Positions 50,375 through 60,807 of a stretch of 64,000 bases of DNA are shown in pieces. The stretch covers positions 4,541,001 through 4,605,000 of the forward strand of contig OZ005620.1 in NCBI GenBank assembly GCA_963930655.1, written 5' to 3'. The position numbers and the translations under genes are program-made. A model generated the notes under the pieces. The model was not told the origin of the DNA. It saw nothing but the letters and a program-made list of their open reading frames with translations, and ran no database searches. Position 1 is the stretch's first letter; each line of letters begins with the position of its first letter. Source of the DNA: Myrica gale (Eukaryota; Streptophyta; Magnoliopsida; Fagales; Myricaceae).

Positions 50375-50770
50375 CAACCTGGCTGAAACTCTCGCATCCT
50401 AATTTTTCCTTCCTGAAAGAGGGTCATACATGGCATGGTATGCCTGATCGTTTGGTCATCGAGACAAACTTAAGTAGAATATATTTCCCATAGTAACATA
50501 TGGTGCCTCCACTGGTTCACATCAAACCCGACCTAGTAGTAAGTAATCCTTCTCTTCATATTCAAATGCATACACGGTTGAATTATTCCACACACTAAGC
50601 AAAAAAGTATGATGCATGCTCAGCAAATTTAAAATTACACCTTTAAGATTGTCAATATTGGAAAAATCTTTTGTAGCAGGTACAACAAAAACAACAGAAG
50701 AAATGCTCTGAAATAAGAAAGTGTCACTATTTATTCTCAAAGAATGTGAAGATCATGAATAAAAGCATGC
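50375..50770 (-). repeat. Inverted repeat arm X (right)
   Basis: Inverse copy of 47878-48273, about 396 bp. Its 72-codon frame (50740-50525 plus stop) differs from the left one by about two residues (V/I and V/M). Beyond the frame, small indels have accumulated. The arms enclose about 2.1 kb that includes one helicase exon (48569-48642). Confidence 0.85.
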
Positions 50771-52765
50771 CACAAATGGTGGGTCAAGAATTTTATTTTT
50801 TCTGTATAATAATGTTTCCAAAGTGAAATTGTAATAGCTTCTGACAAATTCCCAAGAAATTTGTTAAATACCGGGCATAATTTTAATAATGTAAGGGTAT
50901 GGTTTTCCCATTTAGATGTATGGTAATGGTGAAATGTTTGCCAAAAGTAAAAAGGTTGAATTGGCTCCTTGATTATAATTGTGTTGATTCCATTGTTTCC
51001 ATTTTGTTAATCGGTCAAGCCTGGTCGGACCTTGGGGTGTGATAGTTCATGGTATCGAAAAAACTTTCTGATGCAACAGAAGTTCCATCTTAGTTAAATG
51101 TTAGTTAGGGATCACCAATAATTTTGCACCAAACAGGTAAGAAGAAGAGAATAAATCAACCAATAAACTTCCTCATATGCCTAGAAATAGAAGACATTTT
51201 GTACCTCTTCTGGTTACGCTTTCTTAGAACACCGCATATGGTGAGATTCATCGACTATCGGGAAAGCCCATTCTCTCTCAAGCATGCTCTTTTGCAAATG
51301 ATTAAGCATAGTATAAGAGATAACCACAGCACTGAGGCATCTATTTAAATGTGCAGCATTGTCTCGATGGCCAAAAAATGAGATCAGAAAAAACATAAGC
51401 ACTTGGAATAACAAACTATTTCTAGCTGAAGAGCTTAAATCAAAGAACAAATGGAGGCGCTATTAATATTAAAAAATTGTTTCTATTCATAAAAAAAATA
51501 TTAAAAAATTGTTTCTGCCCTACTTCTCAAGGTTTACGCACACGAGTTCTAATGAAGAGACAATATTCGTCTTTATTAAAGATATGAACAGATACCCAAA
51601 CGACATTCGATATTACATTGAAACACTAATTAACATCCCCTACACATTTTTCACCTACATTTAAATCATTCTGACAGAACTACTCTGTTGGTTAGTTTCG
51701 CAGCAAAGATGTAATGCATATAGCTTTCTAATGAGGAATTAAGAAATGTGTAACACTACTACATCTTTACTACCAGAACAATTTCTATTCCTCTTGTCTT
51801 CTTGAAGGACCCATCTTATAAGCTTGGACTTGTAAACTACTTAGCAAAATGTTCTTTCTATGAATGATTTCAATGACAACAATTTAATAAAGCAAAGATG
51901 TTAACATTCTCTGCTATCAACCTCTCCCCAACCTCACCGACCAAAAAAAAAGAGGGTAAACAGATGGTGATTGAATATTACCAAGATGGATATCAACAGG
52001 CAAACAAAAGGGAAGCCAACATTCCAATTCTTCTGCCCATGAAAAGCACAAAACAGCTGGGCAAACAACAAGAATAGAACCTTCATTCATGAAACAGCCC
52101 AAAATAGCAATAGCCTGAATAGAGATCAGCATGCAAACAGTTATAAAGTGTCATGCCATCTTAAAAGAAAACTTCAAATTATAGAAGAATCCATTATTGT
52201 ACGTAACCAGACACAACAATATCTCCCTATCAAATGTTAAGTCTAAGCCTTAGCTAGGTGTGATATATAATGTTATAATGAATGAGGCGACTCTAGTACA
52301 AATCCTTTATATTCCTGAACAGCGACATCAGTGATGGCACATACACCGAAGGCACATTAGTCCATGGATATACCTGCAGTGTCTTTCCAAGGTCCATATC
52401 ATCTGCAATAAGGCACCGACCACCCCTCTGCAAACCAAATCTCACACCTTCAAGCTGGAAGGGCAAGAGTGTGTCCAGCAATGTCTTTGGTAGCTTGCCC
52501 ATCAACTCATCAACCTTCCATCAGAAAAGTGCTCTGGCCTGCAAGGTATCCATCGCCCTGAGGTAAATGAATGAGATAACCTCTCAACAACATTAAGTGT
52601 CGCCCAAGGCATCTCTTCGACCTCAATGCTTTTGCAAGGGGTGGTGAGCAAAGGGAGCAACAGACACCAAGTTGCAGGAAATTTCTATTGATGGAAACCC
52701 GGGAAGCATTCAACCGAAAGATGTCAAGAACAAATTCTTCTCTTATGGTTATGGAGGGGGAGATT

Positions 52766-53128
52766 TGTTGGGGTCCACACCCATAAGAGATATACTTGGA
52801 GTAGAAGTAGACTTATAGTGGAAGTCTACTTGCTCCCTACTTCTAGTTTATCTAGGATTCTCTTAGGGTTTTCTCTTTGTATTTTTCCCTATAAATAAGA
52901 TGCTTATGTTATAGGAGAAGAGGCACGTGAGCACGTGAGAACGTGTACATTGGGCAGAGAGAGAGGAAGAGAAAGAGGGGTGATGTGACTATTGTATTGG
53001 GGCGGACAGAGTTATTTTCTTAAGCTTTCTTAATAAAATTGCTCTGGGGTGGACTTAGGCCGGATTGGAGCCGAACCACGTAAATCTGGTGTTCTTTTCT
53101 TTGAATTTTCGTGACGTTTTTCCCAACA
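52766..53128 (+). mobile_element. Copia-type LTR with adjoining polypurine tract
   Basis: 363 bp bounded by TGTTGGGG and TCCCAACA, the inverted ends of an LTR. It contains a TATA-like CTATAAATA (about 52890) and AATAAAA (about 53031). Just upstream, ATGGAGGGGGAGATT (52751-52765) looks like a polypurine tract, which marks this as a 3' LTR whose internal part and 5' LTR are gone. Flanking five-mers do not match. It lies immediately 5' of the helicase fragments and may have helped separate them from their N-terminal exons. Confidence 0.75.
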
Positions 53129-53546
53129 CAATCCTTAGGACCTTAGCTTTGAACTGCAGAATAAAGTTTTTTTCTTTTCAATGATACTTAATGGATTAAC
53201 ACAAGTCTAAGCAAACTCATGACTCCGACCAGTTCGGTAAAATACTTGTTTCTACATTTACTAGCTCTAAGAGAAACCTTTGCTATCTAAAGAAACAGAG
53301 TACATTCGTCCATATATGAAATGTCCGTTGAAATAGCTTAAAGCCAAGTTCTTACGCTTTCTGGCAAAAAAGGGAAGGACTCCAAGACCTTTCTTGCTGG
53401 AAAACCATCCAAAGCGGATCTAGGGGGATAAAAAAGCTAGCAGGTGGAGCGGGTCGTGCACTTCCTCGAGATGGATTGGAGTCATTGGACTATAACTTGT
53501 TCTCAGCCAAGCGAGCGGGAGTTGCTTGGGATTCAGGAAATAAATT

Positions 53547-53850
53547 AAAGAGAAATTCACTTTTTAGTTCCTAGATTTTGTGTACTTTTTCATTTTAGTC
53601 ATTCACTTTCAACTTTCAAATTTTTAGTCATTGAGTTTTCTTTGTTTGACGAAATAGTCATTCCGCCAGCTCTTATGCTTAACGAAGCTCTCTGACACAT
53701 CATCAAATTTGCACCGGTCGACCACTACATGAAGCGGCATGTAGCGGTCGACCGCTTTATGTAGAGGTCAACCTTTCACTTTCAACATATATACCCGATT
53801 GACCGTTTATGTGCCGTTAAACGTATAGACGACAGACTGACGATATGTAT
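53547..53850. mobile_element. Diverged copy of the Mutator-like MITE
   Basis: GAAATTCACTTTTTAGT is followed by the same TTTTTCATTTTAGTCATTCA block as the element at 23.5 kb. The central part with GACCGCT motifs and ATAGACGACAGACTGACG is also shared. The right arm beyond that point is missing, so this copy is truncated. Confidence 0.7.
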
Positions 53851-53956
53851 TAATAACTCGAAACAACTATGGGAAGGAAAACCCTTCACTTTTTAGGGTA
53901 CCCGGGGAACAAATCTAATGAAGACAGGGTACGGCGTTTGGCTTATTGGGCTAGAA

Positions 53957-53979
53957 CACGTGGTGACAGAGACCACGTG
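53957..53979. promoter_or_regulatory. Paired G-boxes in inverted repeat upstream of the PIF-like gene
   Basis: CACGTGGT at 53957-53964 and ACCACGTG at 53972-53979 are exact inverse copies around a 7-bp spacer, about 430-450 bp before the bHLH start codon. CACGTG is the site bound by PIF-type bHLH and by bZIP factors such as HY5. Use by either, including by the gene's own product, is inference. Confidence 0.45.
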
Positions 53980-54405
53980 ATCGGGGTTTGAAGCTCTTCT
54001 TGCTCACCACCTGGCGCTTTGATGAAGCATAAATATTTTTCAAGAAAACCGACAAACATGCTTCAAGCCTATCCTCAACTTACTTGCTATAGGCTCAAAC
54101 GTGACATTTCTGGTCCTAAAAAAAGTCTTAAGACATTGATTAGTTTGAAAACCTACCTCATAAAATGCATCACTCATCGAAGAGTTAATGGCATAAATAG
54201 CCTTGGCATAAGTGCGTGGAGAAGGAGAGGAAGGAGCCAAAACATATCCGATTCCCCCACATATACAACTTTTAGCTAGCCACCACATCTTTTGTGTAAG
54301 ATCTCTATCGAACCAATATCTGACATCAACTAAAAAGGGACCCGAAAGAACCCGGCCAGAGTGAATCTAAATCAAAGCTTCCGTTCGCTTGGGGAGAGAC
54401 TCATA

Positions 54406-57400
54406 ATGAGTCAGTATGGAGTGCCTAACTGGATCAATCTAAGGCACCAAAGACAAGAACAAGTCGAAGGTGAAAGGGGAAACAGATCTTCTCACGTGCA
54501 CAACGAGCAGAGCCACCACAGTACTGCTCCTCTTGTGCACATGTATGCAGTATCTTCTTTCTTTGAAATTTTTTTCCTTGTGTTTATTTTCTTTCTTTCT
54601 GCTTCTGAAATTGAAAACGAAATAAATTTGTGATTCATTCTCCTTCTGATTATCTATATAAGCCATAGTAACGAGTAGTTTCTTGCTTCGAGAGAGAGAG
54701 AGAGAGAGAGAGAAAGAATGAAGTGCATGTCGCATGACACCCATTAATCCTCCGTCAAACCATTACATGAATCTCTAGTTTTCTTCAGCTTTTTTTTTTT
54801 TTAACTTTTTCCAAAGCAAAAGAACCAATCTAGCCTCAGCTAAGTTTAGTTCGTGTTCAATTTTAGCTTATGTTTTCAGCTTGGAAACCAACATCTGGTT
54901 TTGGCTTCTCTAATTTTTTTCTACATGCTTTTACCTCGTGGAAGAACATGATCTCGTAATTTTGCTGAGAAAGCATCATTAGGATTCAGGTCACTTCTTA
55001 CTACTCTTTCTCAATCAGCTTATCTTTAAATTCAAAGCCTTTTTAAAAATTTTGGTTCAAAGAAAATATTGTGTTTAAAGCTTCCGGGCTGTGGAGTAAC
55101 GATAGAAACGAGCTTGGGTGGACAGAAAAAGCTGGCCCTACTTGGACCACGCTTTACACTAATAGTTGGATTTGGTGAAGAATTCAGAAGTTTTACCAAC
55201 AGGTTTTAGAATATAATAATACTGGCTTGTTTCTTTCGAGGAGATGGATACAGATGCTGCATCTCACCTGCCAAAGGGAGAGCTGTAGGCATCATACTGC
55301 TTACATAAATAATTTGAAAGGTTTTCATTGGGCGTGCCGATGAACTTTTTATACATCTGTTAAAGTTTTATGCGCTGACAGAGGCCGCCAAAACAATTGT
55401 ATTTCTGAATAAATCACATAAGAGTACCATTTGGCTCTACTAACTTTCCAAGCTGCAAATATGTATAACTGCTTGCTTCTCTCTCTTCTCCATGAATATA
55501 GTAAATATTTCATTTTAATAAGATCAAAATATATTATAAATTTGGTTCATTTTCATCTTAGTTGTGCTTTAATTCAAGCATTTACTTGAAATTCAGGTCT
55601 AATTGCGAAGTTGCAGAGCTGACGTGGGAAAATGGCCAGCTGCATGGGCTTGGAGGGTTCCTCTCCACCACCTCCACAAAACCCACATGGAGTACGGCCG
55701 GTGATACACTAGAATCAATAGTCCACCAGGCCACTTGCAACAAACAGGATGCTACCCCAGCCAATATAGCCTCCATTAATGGTGCTTCCTCCGGCAGGAA
55801 ATGGGTTAATGAGAGTTCTGGCCAAGTGCAGGGTGTGCCGGAGCTGACTAGGAAACGAATACGTTCAGATTCGGAACCATGTAATGGAAGAAATTGTTGT
55901 GGAAGTTTATGCGGAGACATTGTTGATCTTAGTGCATGCGCTAGTGCTAGTACTGCCACAGTTTCTAGGGACAATGATACAACAATGATGACATGCACTT
56001 CCTTTGGTTCTACTCGGAGCTTGAAGACCAAAACGACAGATGAAGACTTGTCTTGCCGCGGTGGATCGGTAAGAATTCCTTAAGCAGTACTGTTTATTTA
56101 AGCAGATACTGGGCAATAGGGAGCAGAAGCAGAGAAAAGCTTATTAGTTTCAGATTCTACATTCGGCTAGTTAAACATATTGTTGGAAGTCTCACATTGC
56201 TAGAGAAACTAGTCAATGTGCTCCTTATAAGGTTGTGACATCCCTCACTCCTCAAGACGTCTTTTGAAGTTGAGTTAGGCCCACCTTTCACATATTGTGT
56301 AAATTCTAATATGGTATCAGAGCAAAATTCCTAGTTTGTGGTCCCACAGTCACCCGTTTCCACGTGTTGGCTTGGATGTCCTCCCGCCACACGTGAGGGG
56401 GCGTGTTGGAAGTCTCACATTGCTAGAGAAACTAGTCAATGTGCTCCTTATAAGGTTGTGACATCCCTCACTCCTCAAGACGTCTTTTGGAGTTGAGTTA
56501 GGCCCAACTTCCACATATTGTGTAAATTCTAATACATATCACTGCTACAGGGGAATCCAGATGAAGATCGTGAGAAAAAAAATGAAACGGGCCGCTCTCA
56601 ATCGACAAGACGAAATCGAGTTGCTGCGACACATAATCAGTCTGAAAGGGTGACACTTTAAGCTCTCCATTTTACATTTTTCTAACATCCTAAATTTAAC
56701 TTTTATTTGGTTAAGAAAATACATATTTGTAATTTGATTGTATTGCGGTAGTTAAGCTAATGAAGAAAATATCATGGTTATTATTGGTGTAGAGACGGAG
56801 GGATAGGATTAATCAGAAAATGAAAACCCTGCAGAAGTTGGTGCCAAATGCCACTAAGGTCACAGTATTCAACTCTGTAAGCTACGTTTCTGTGGGAGAA
56901 AAATTTCTCTGGTTGCATTCTTATGAGTAAAACTTCGCAATTGTTTATTTAAAATTGCAGACTGATAAAGCCACAATGCTTGATGAGGTGATTGAGTACT
57001 TAAAACAACTCCAAACACAAGTTCAAATGATGAACATGAGAAGTATGGCGCCCCAGATGATTTTGCCTTTAGGCATGCAGCAACATCTTCAAATGTCTCT
57101 CCTAGCACGTATGGGCATGGGCGTCGGGGTAGGGATGAGTATGGAGATGCTTGACGTCACGAATTCCATGGCACGCAGTGTGCCTCAGACTCTTCCTTCG
57201 CTTATCCATTCAGGATCAGTTGCTGCCTCAGCTCCTACATTTGTTTCGTCGGCAATTGTGGTGCCTCCCTTGATTCCAACTCATCCTCCAGCTCAGGCAA
57301 AGCCCAACCTAGGCAACGATACTCCGGCACCTTTTCCGGACCCCTATGGTGCATATTTAGCACATGTATGTTGAATAGTCGATACTGCTACATAGTTATA

Positions 57401-57622
57401 TGATACCTCTGTTAGCAATGCCATCAGATTCGAAAAGTTCTGCTTTTGTTTATTGCTTTTCCCTGGATGATTATGCTTGTATTAATAGAGGATGAACTTT
57501 TGCTACAGTCAATGAATATGGATCTCTACAACAAGATGTCAGCCCTCTATCGGCAGCAAGTCAATCAGACCATACAGGCAATGAGCAGCCCATCACAGTC
57601 ACCGCATGTTCAAAGCTCTTGA
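54406..57622 (+). CDS. UNE10: PIF-subfamily bHLH transcription factor, UNE10/PIF8-like, six exons
   Basis: Exons 54406-54542, 55597-56068, 56551-56649, 56793-56858, 56961-57365 and 57509-57622 join in phase to 430 residues (Arabidopsis UNE10 has 399). The N-terminus starts MSQYGVPNW. EVAELTWENGQL at about 50-61 contains the phytochrome-B-binding core EL-x4-GQ. DTLESIVHQATC follows, as in UNE10/PIF7. The bHLH spans about 222-280: basic part RNRVAATHNQSER, helix RRRDRINQKMKTLQKLVPN, then TDKATMLDEVIEYLKQLQ. His and Glu of the HNQSER motif, needed for G-box binding, are present. Exon 1 ends inside the Met codon (AT|G). The first ATG in frame is taken as start. Intron 2 holds a TRIM element. Expected role: nuclear light-signalling regulator. 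Confidence 0.9.
54691..54713 (+). repeat. (GA)n microsatellite in UNE10 intron 1
   Basis: About 11 GA units lie some 150 bp after the first exon of the bHLH gene. Confidence 0.9.
56181..56534 (+). mobile_element. Complete TRIM retroelement in UNE10 intron 2
   Basis: Two 131-bp LTRs, 56181-56311 and 56404-56534, start TGTTGGAAGTCTCACATTGC and differ at only a few bases. After the first comes TGGTATCAGAGC (56312-56323), complementary to the tRNA-Met 3' end and the usual primer-binding site. Before the second comes a purine tract GTGAGGGGGCG (about 56393-56403). CATAT flanks both ends (56176-56180 and 56535-56539), a 5-bp target duplication. There is no coding capacity. It ends 16 bp before the exon 3 acceptor. 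Confidence 0.95.
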
Positions 57623-58268
57623 GGAGAAAAGGCATTAGCAATGCAAATTAAGGGAACAAAAAAAAACAGGACAGGTCAGGTCAGAGCAAGAATTCTTTTG
57701 GAGACTGCAAAAGAGGGCTTTATGATCGGACAATTGATTATAGAACTGCAAAATTATCTACCTTCTACAGCTGATTGATTAGATTCCAATAACCTTAATC
57801 TATTCAACAAAGAGGCAGTGAATAGGTACTATAGAGCTTGCAACTTATGGCTTGTAGTTTAGCCTAGCTATGTGAATTTAGATGCTTGAAGCACATAAAG
57901 AAGTTCTAGTTGGAACAGTCTGCAGAGGAGTGCTAGTGGGTTAGACATGAGAAAATGGCATCTGGAATTCATCATTCCTACATCCAACATATTCAATTGA
58001 AAGTGACGCAGAAACGTATTGAGGATCATTGTAGTCGCACCACATATATATGCTACGATTGTAAGCCGAAGTTGACCATTGTTTAGATTTCTACGGATCT
58101 ACTGTCCAAGAGGACCACAATGTGGGTGGAATACATGGGGACAAGGCTTCTGTCATATTAAAATGCTTTTCCAAGTAAACTGGTTTGTGGACCATTTGCT
58201 TGTCTGTACCAAGAGGCTGAAAACAGGATATTGATTGGGGCATTTTGTACTCCTGGAAGAGATACGTT
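57623..58268. other. 3' flank of UNE10
   Basis: 3' UTR and downstream DNA without another gene. AT-rich, no distinct terminator-type feature. Confidence 0.4.
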
Positions 58269-58458
58269 GGTGGTGTTTGTTTGTGGAAATGTTGGGGTGG
58301 TGAAAATTTTGAGGTATTGGATTTGGTGAAAAAAGTAAAGATATTTTATGGGAGATTGTGAAAAAGTGAAGAGAGAAAATTTGAGTGAATATTATAATGA
58401 TAAAGAAATGTTTGATGGAAAAAAATTATTAGTTTATAATTTTTTAACAAACGCTACC
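58269..58458. mobile_element. MITE with GGTGGTGTTTG ends
   Basis: Left GGTGGTGTTTGTTTG and right end (inverse GGTAGCGTTTGTTAAA) are imperfect inverted repeats. The interior AATTTTGAGGTATTGGATTTGG and AGATATTTTATGGGAG match the 20.6 and 23.2 kb elements, so this belongs to the same family. No clear target duplication. Confidence 0.55.
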
Positions 58459-58804
58459 TTTATCTCGCTTGGAGATGACTATACATCACCTATCTCGTCC
58501 GGCTCTCAAGCACCACAACTCTACTGCCCTGACTGTCTATTGGGCCTACATGCGTGGTCCGGTCAGCTGCCGGCTGGTGTAGATGCGGCCTCGAGACAAT
58601 GCAGAAGTCTTCCCCACCGGTAGTGGTCGCTGGAAATCTTCAAAATCACATAGATTTGAGCACCAAGTCCATAATTTTATTTTGGACATTTATGACTATT
58701 GAAGCCCATAAACTTACTCGAACATGCCATCTACCTAACCAATATTTTATTAGAGAATATAATTCAAATAATAAAATTCATATATTCTTTCTATCAGGCT
58801 AAAC

Positions 58805-60144
58805 TAGGGCTGCACAACCCCCGGTGTAGGTGCTGGTTTTGAAAAAATTGTCACCTACACCTACACCTACACCGTTAAGGGCAAAAAACCGGCCCTTAAC
58901 GGTGGAGGTTTAGCGACGGCGGTTTCCTGTTATCCTACATTAATATTGAGCCATTTTTTTAGCATTTTACTCACTTGGCCCAATGTATTTTTTCTTTTTT
59001 CTTTTGGTCCATTAATTACATACCAATAAAATCTAAACTAATGAAATCCAAATTCCAAAATCAATAAAATTAAAGATCATCTTAAAAGATAAGATGAGAA
59101 TTTAAAGTCCAAAGTAATAGAGACGTCACTGTAAGTAGAAACTATTATCTTTTGAAAAATCCGTTTAGACCCTAACAACACTTAGAGGGGAGAAAATGTG
59201 TTTTCCCTCTAATTAACAAAACAATAACAATTTTAAAACATGTTAAAAACCTAGTAGGGTTTCCCTTGGTTTCACAAGGAAAATCCAAAAATTCAACACT
59301 TTTTTAAGGCGCTCGAGCGCGGGTCAAACGCTCGTCGAGCGCTTATGTTTATGTCTGAAATTTGCACTGAGCGCTCGAGCGCTTGTCTAACGCTAGTCAA
59401 ACGTGATGACTCTGTCTGAATTTTTTCAAAGGGCGCTCGAGCGCTTGTCAAATGCTGGTCAAACGTGATGACTATCTGAATTTTTGAACTAAAATGTATT
59501 AGAATTTTGAACTAAAATGTAATTGAGTGACTGATTTTGCAAGCATGGTATAAATTTAATAGTGATTTGTCAATTTTATAAATTTAGACAATTTGTTAAC
59601 ATTTCATAAAAACTCTTAAACTAATACATTGATTTAAAATTTTTTGTGGTAGAATCTCGACCTCTTGACTTATATTATGCGATGTACTTACCAAAGTTTG
59701 ACATTAAACTCTTTAATTATGATTCCAATGCCTTCATATATACCCTTCTAAATACAATAAATTTGTAATTTTTTCTACCAAAATTCTAAATAACTAGTTC
59801 ATTCACCTAGCAAGCTTCTTGGTAACTTGAATGTAAGCATTTGATTAGACAAAACCAACAACAAATCTAAAATATTCAGGTGAAACTAAACTATTGAGCA
59901 AACATTGTCATGCTTCTAGAATACTACGTCTTGAGGTAAAACTAAAGTTTGAACTATTGAGTAGAAACTAAACTAAAAAAACTAAAAAAAAAAATCCCGG
60001 TTTAACCTACACCGGGAAACCCGGTGCCGGTTAAACCCGAAACCACCGGTTTTTTCAAAAAACCAAACCTACACCGGCTTGACCAAAAACCGGAAATCCG
60101 GTGCCGGTGCCACCGGAATTTCCCGGTGTTATTGTGCAGCCCTA
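58805..60144. mobile_element. Non-autonomous hAT element with 8-bp target duplication
   Basis: Ends TAGGGCTGCACAA and TTGTGCAGCCCTA are exact inverse copies. GGCTAAAC flanks both sides (58797-58804 and 60145-60152), the 8-bp duplication typical of hAT. ACCGG/CCGGT motifs and CTACACC repeats crowd both subterminal regions, where a hAT transposase would be expected to bind. The 1,340-bp interior is AT-rich, has no transposase frame, and contains three repeats with the palindrome GCGCTCGAGCGC at 59.3-59.45 kb. Confidence 0.92.
59308..59480 (+). repeat. Three-unit repeat with GCGCTCGAGCGC palindromes
   Basis: Units start near 59309, 59370 and 59433. Each has GCGCTCGAGCGC followed by a stretch like TTGTCAAACGCTGGTCAAACG and a GTCTGAATTT tail. 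The units are about 61-64 bp and diverged. The CpG-rich palindromes contrast with the AT-rich element around them. Confidence 0.85.
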
Positions 60145-60807
60145 GGCTAAACTTTCGACATAAATTATAGTTTCACACATTTAGCACATTGCCGTGTAGT
60201 TGAGCATGCAAAACAGGTATTATGTATATGGGACCGGAAGCTTTCAATTTGCAACTGCAACTGAGTCATTATTACGCAGTAAGGTGGCTGCAGACGAGAA
60301 TTACACGTGGCTGATATGGGAAAAGGTTCCATACTGGAAAAGAATCGAATTCGAAATAGACGCAGGGATAACTGGACAGAACAAACTATGCCAGGATATA
60401 ACAAATCTCATTCCACGCATAAAAGGGAAGAAGGAATAGAACAGATTGCTCGGCTATTTTGACCTATTCTGCAAACATAACACAGCAAATCCGCAATGCC
60501 AATAATATTTAGCCGAGGTAAAATAAAACTCAAACAACAGAAGGAGGAGTTTTAAAGAGGAATGAGTAGTTCACTCTTCAGCAAGCCAGTAAGTAGCAGC
60601 ACGCGATAAAAGGCAGCTTTTTTTTTTTTCAAATGCCTTTCTCAACTTATTGAATCTCTTCATCTATGCCTTTGTAGCTTCACACAAAATCTAGTGCTTC
60701 ACACCCATGCAATCTTCAGAAATAGTCCTTTCTCTGTTATGTTTTTCGCCTATTGCTATATACAGATAAATACATATGTCTTGTATGGATAGCATACCGT
60801 ATATAAC

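Larger units (their letters stand above)
45592..52640 (-). pseudogene. Broken SNF2-family helicase gene (ZRANB3/SMARCAL1-like)
   Basis: Pieces in order on the minus strand: about 52640-52374 (VEEMPWATLNVVERLSHS, then PFQLEGVRFGL and motif I); 52114-51982 (ILVVCPAVLCFSWAEELE, motif Ia); about 51380-51218 (IVDESHH, the DEAH motif); 48642-48569 (VVLLSGTPSLSR, motif III); about 47786-47730 (GIRFVRIDGNTLA, motif IV/V region); 45830-45765 (AEDRAHWRGQ, motif VI); 45690-45592. Damage: a one-base loss near 52517, Gly to Asp within motif I (DDMDLGKT for DEMGLGKT), a two-base loss at the start of the 47786 exon, and Arg to Trp in motif VI. The acceptor of the DEAH exon is not visible. A LINE sits between the last two groups. 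The two 3' exons stay open. Intact relatives remodel stalled replication forks. Confidence 0.8.

Noticed and set aside
54361-54405. Upstream in-frame GTG as start of the UNE10-like protein
   Set aside because: Plant nuclear genes start at ATG; the ATG at 54406 gives the family N-terminus MSQ.
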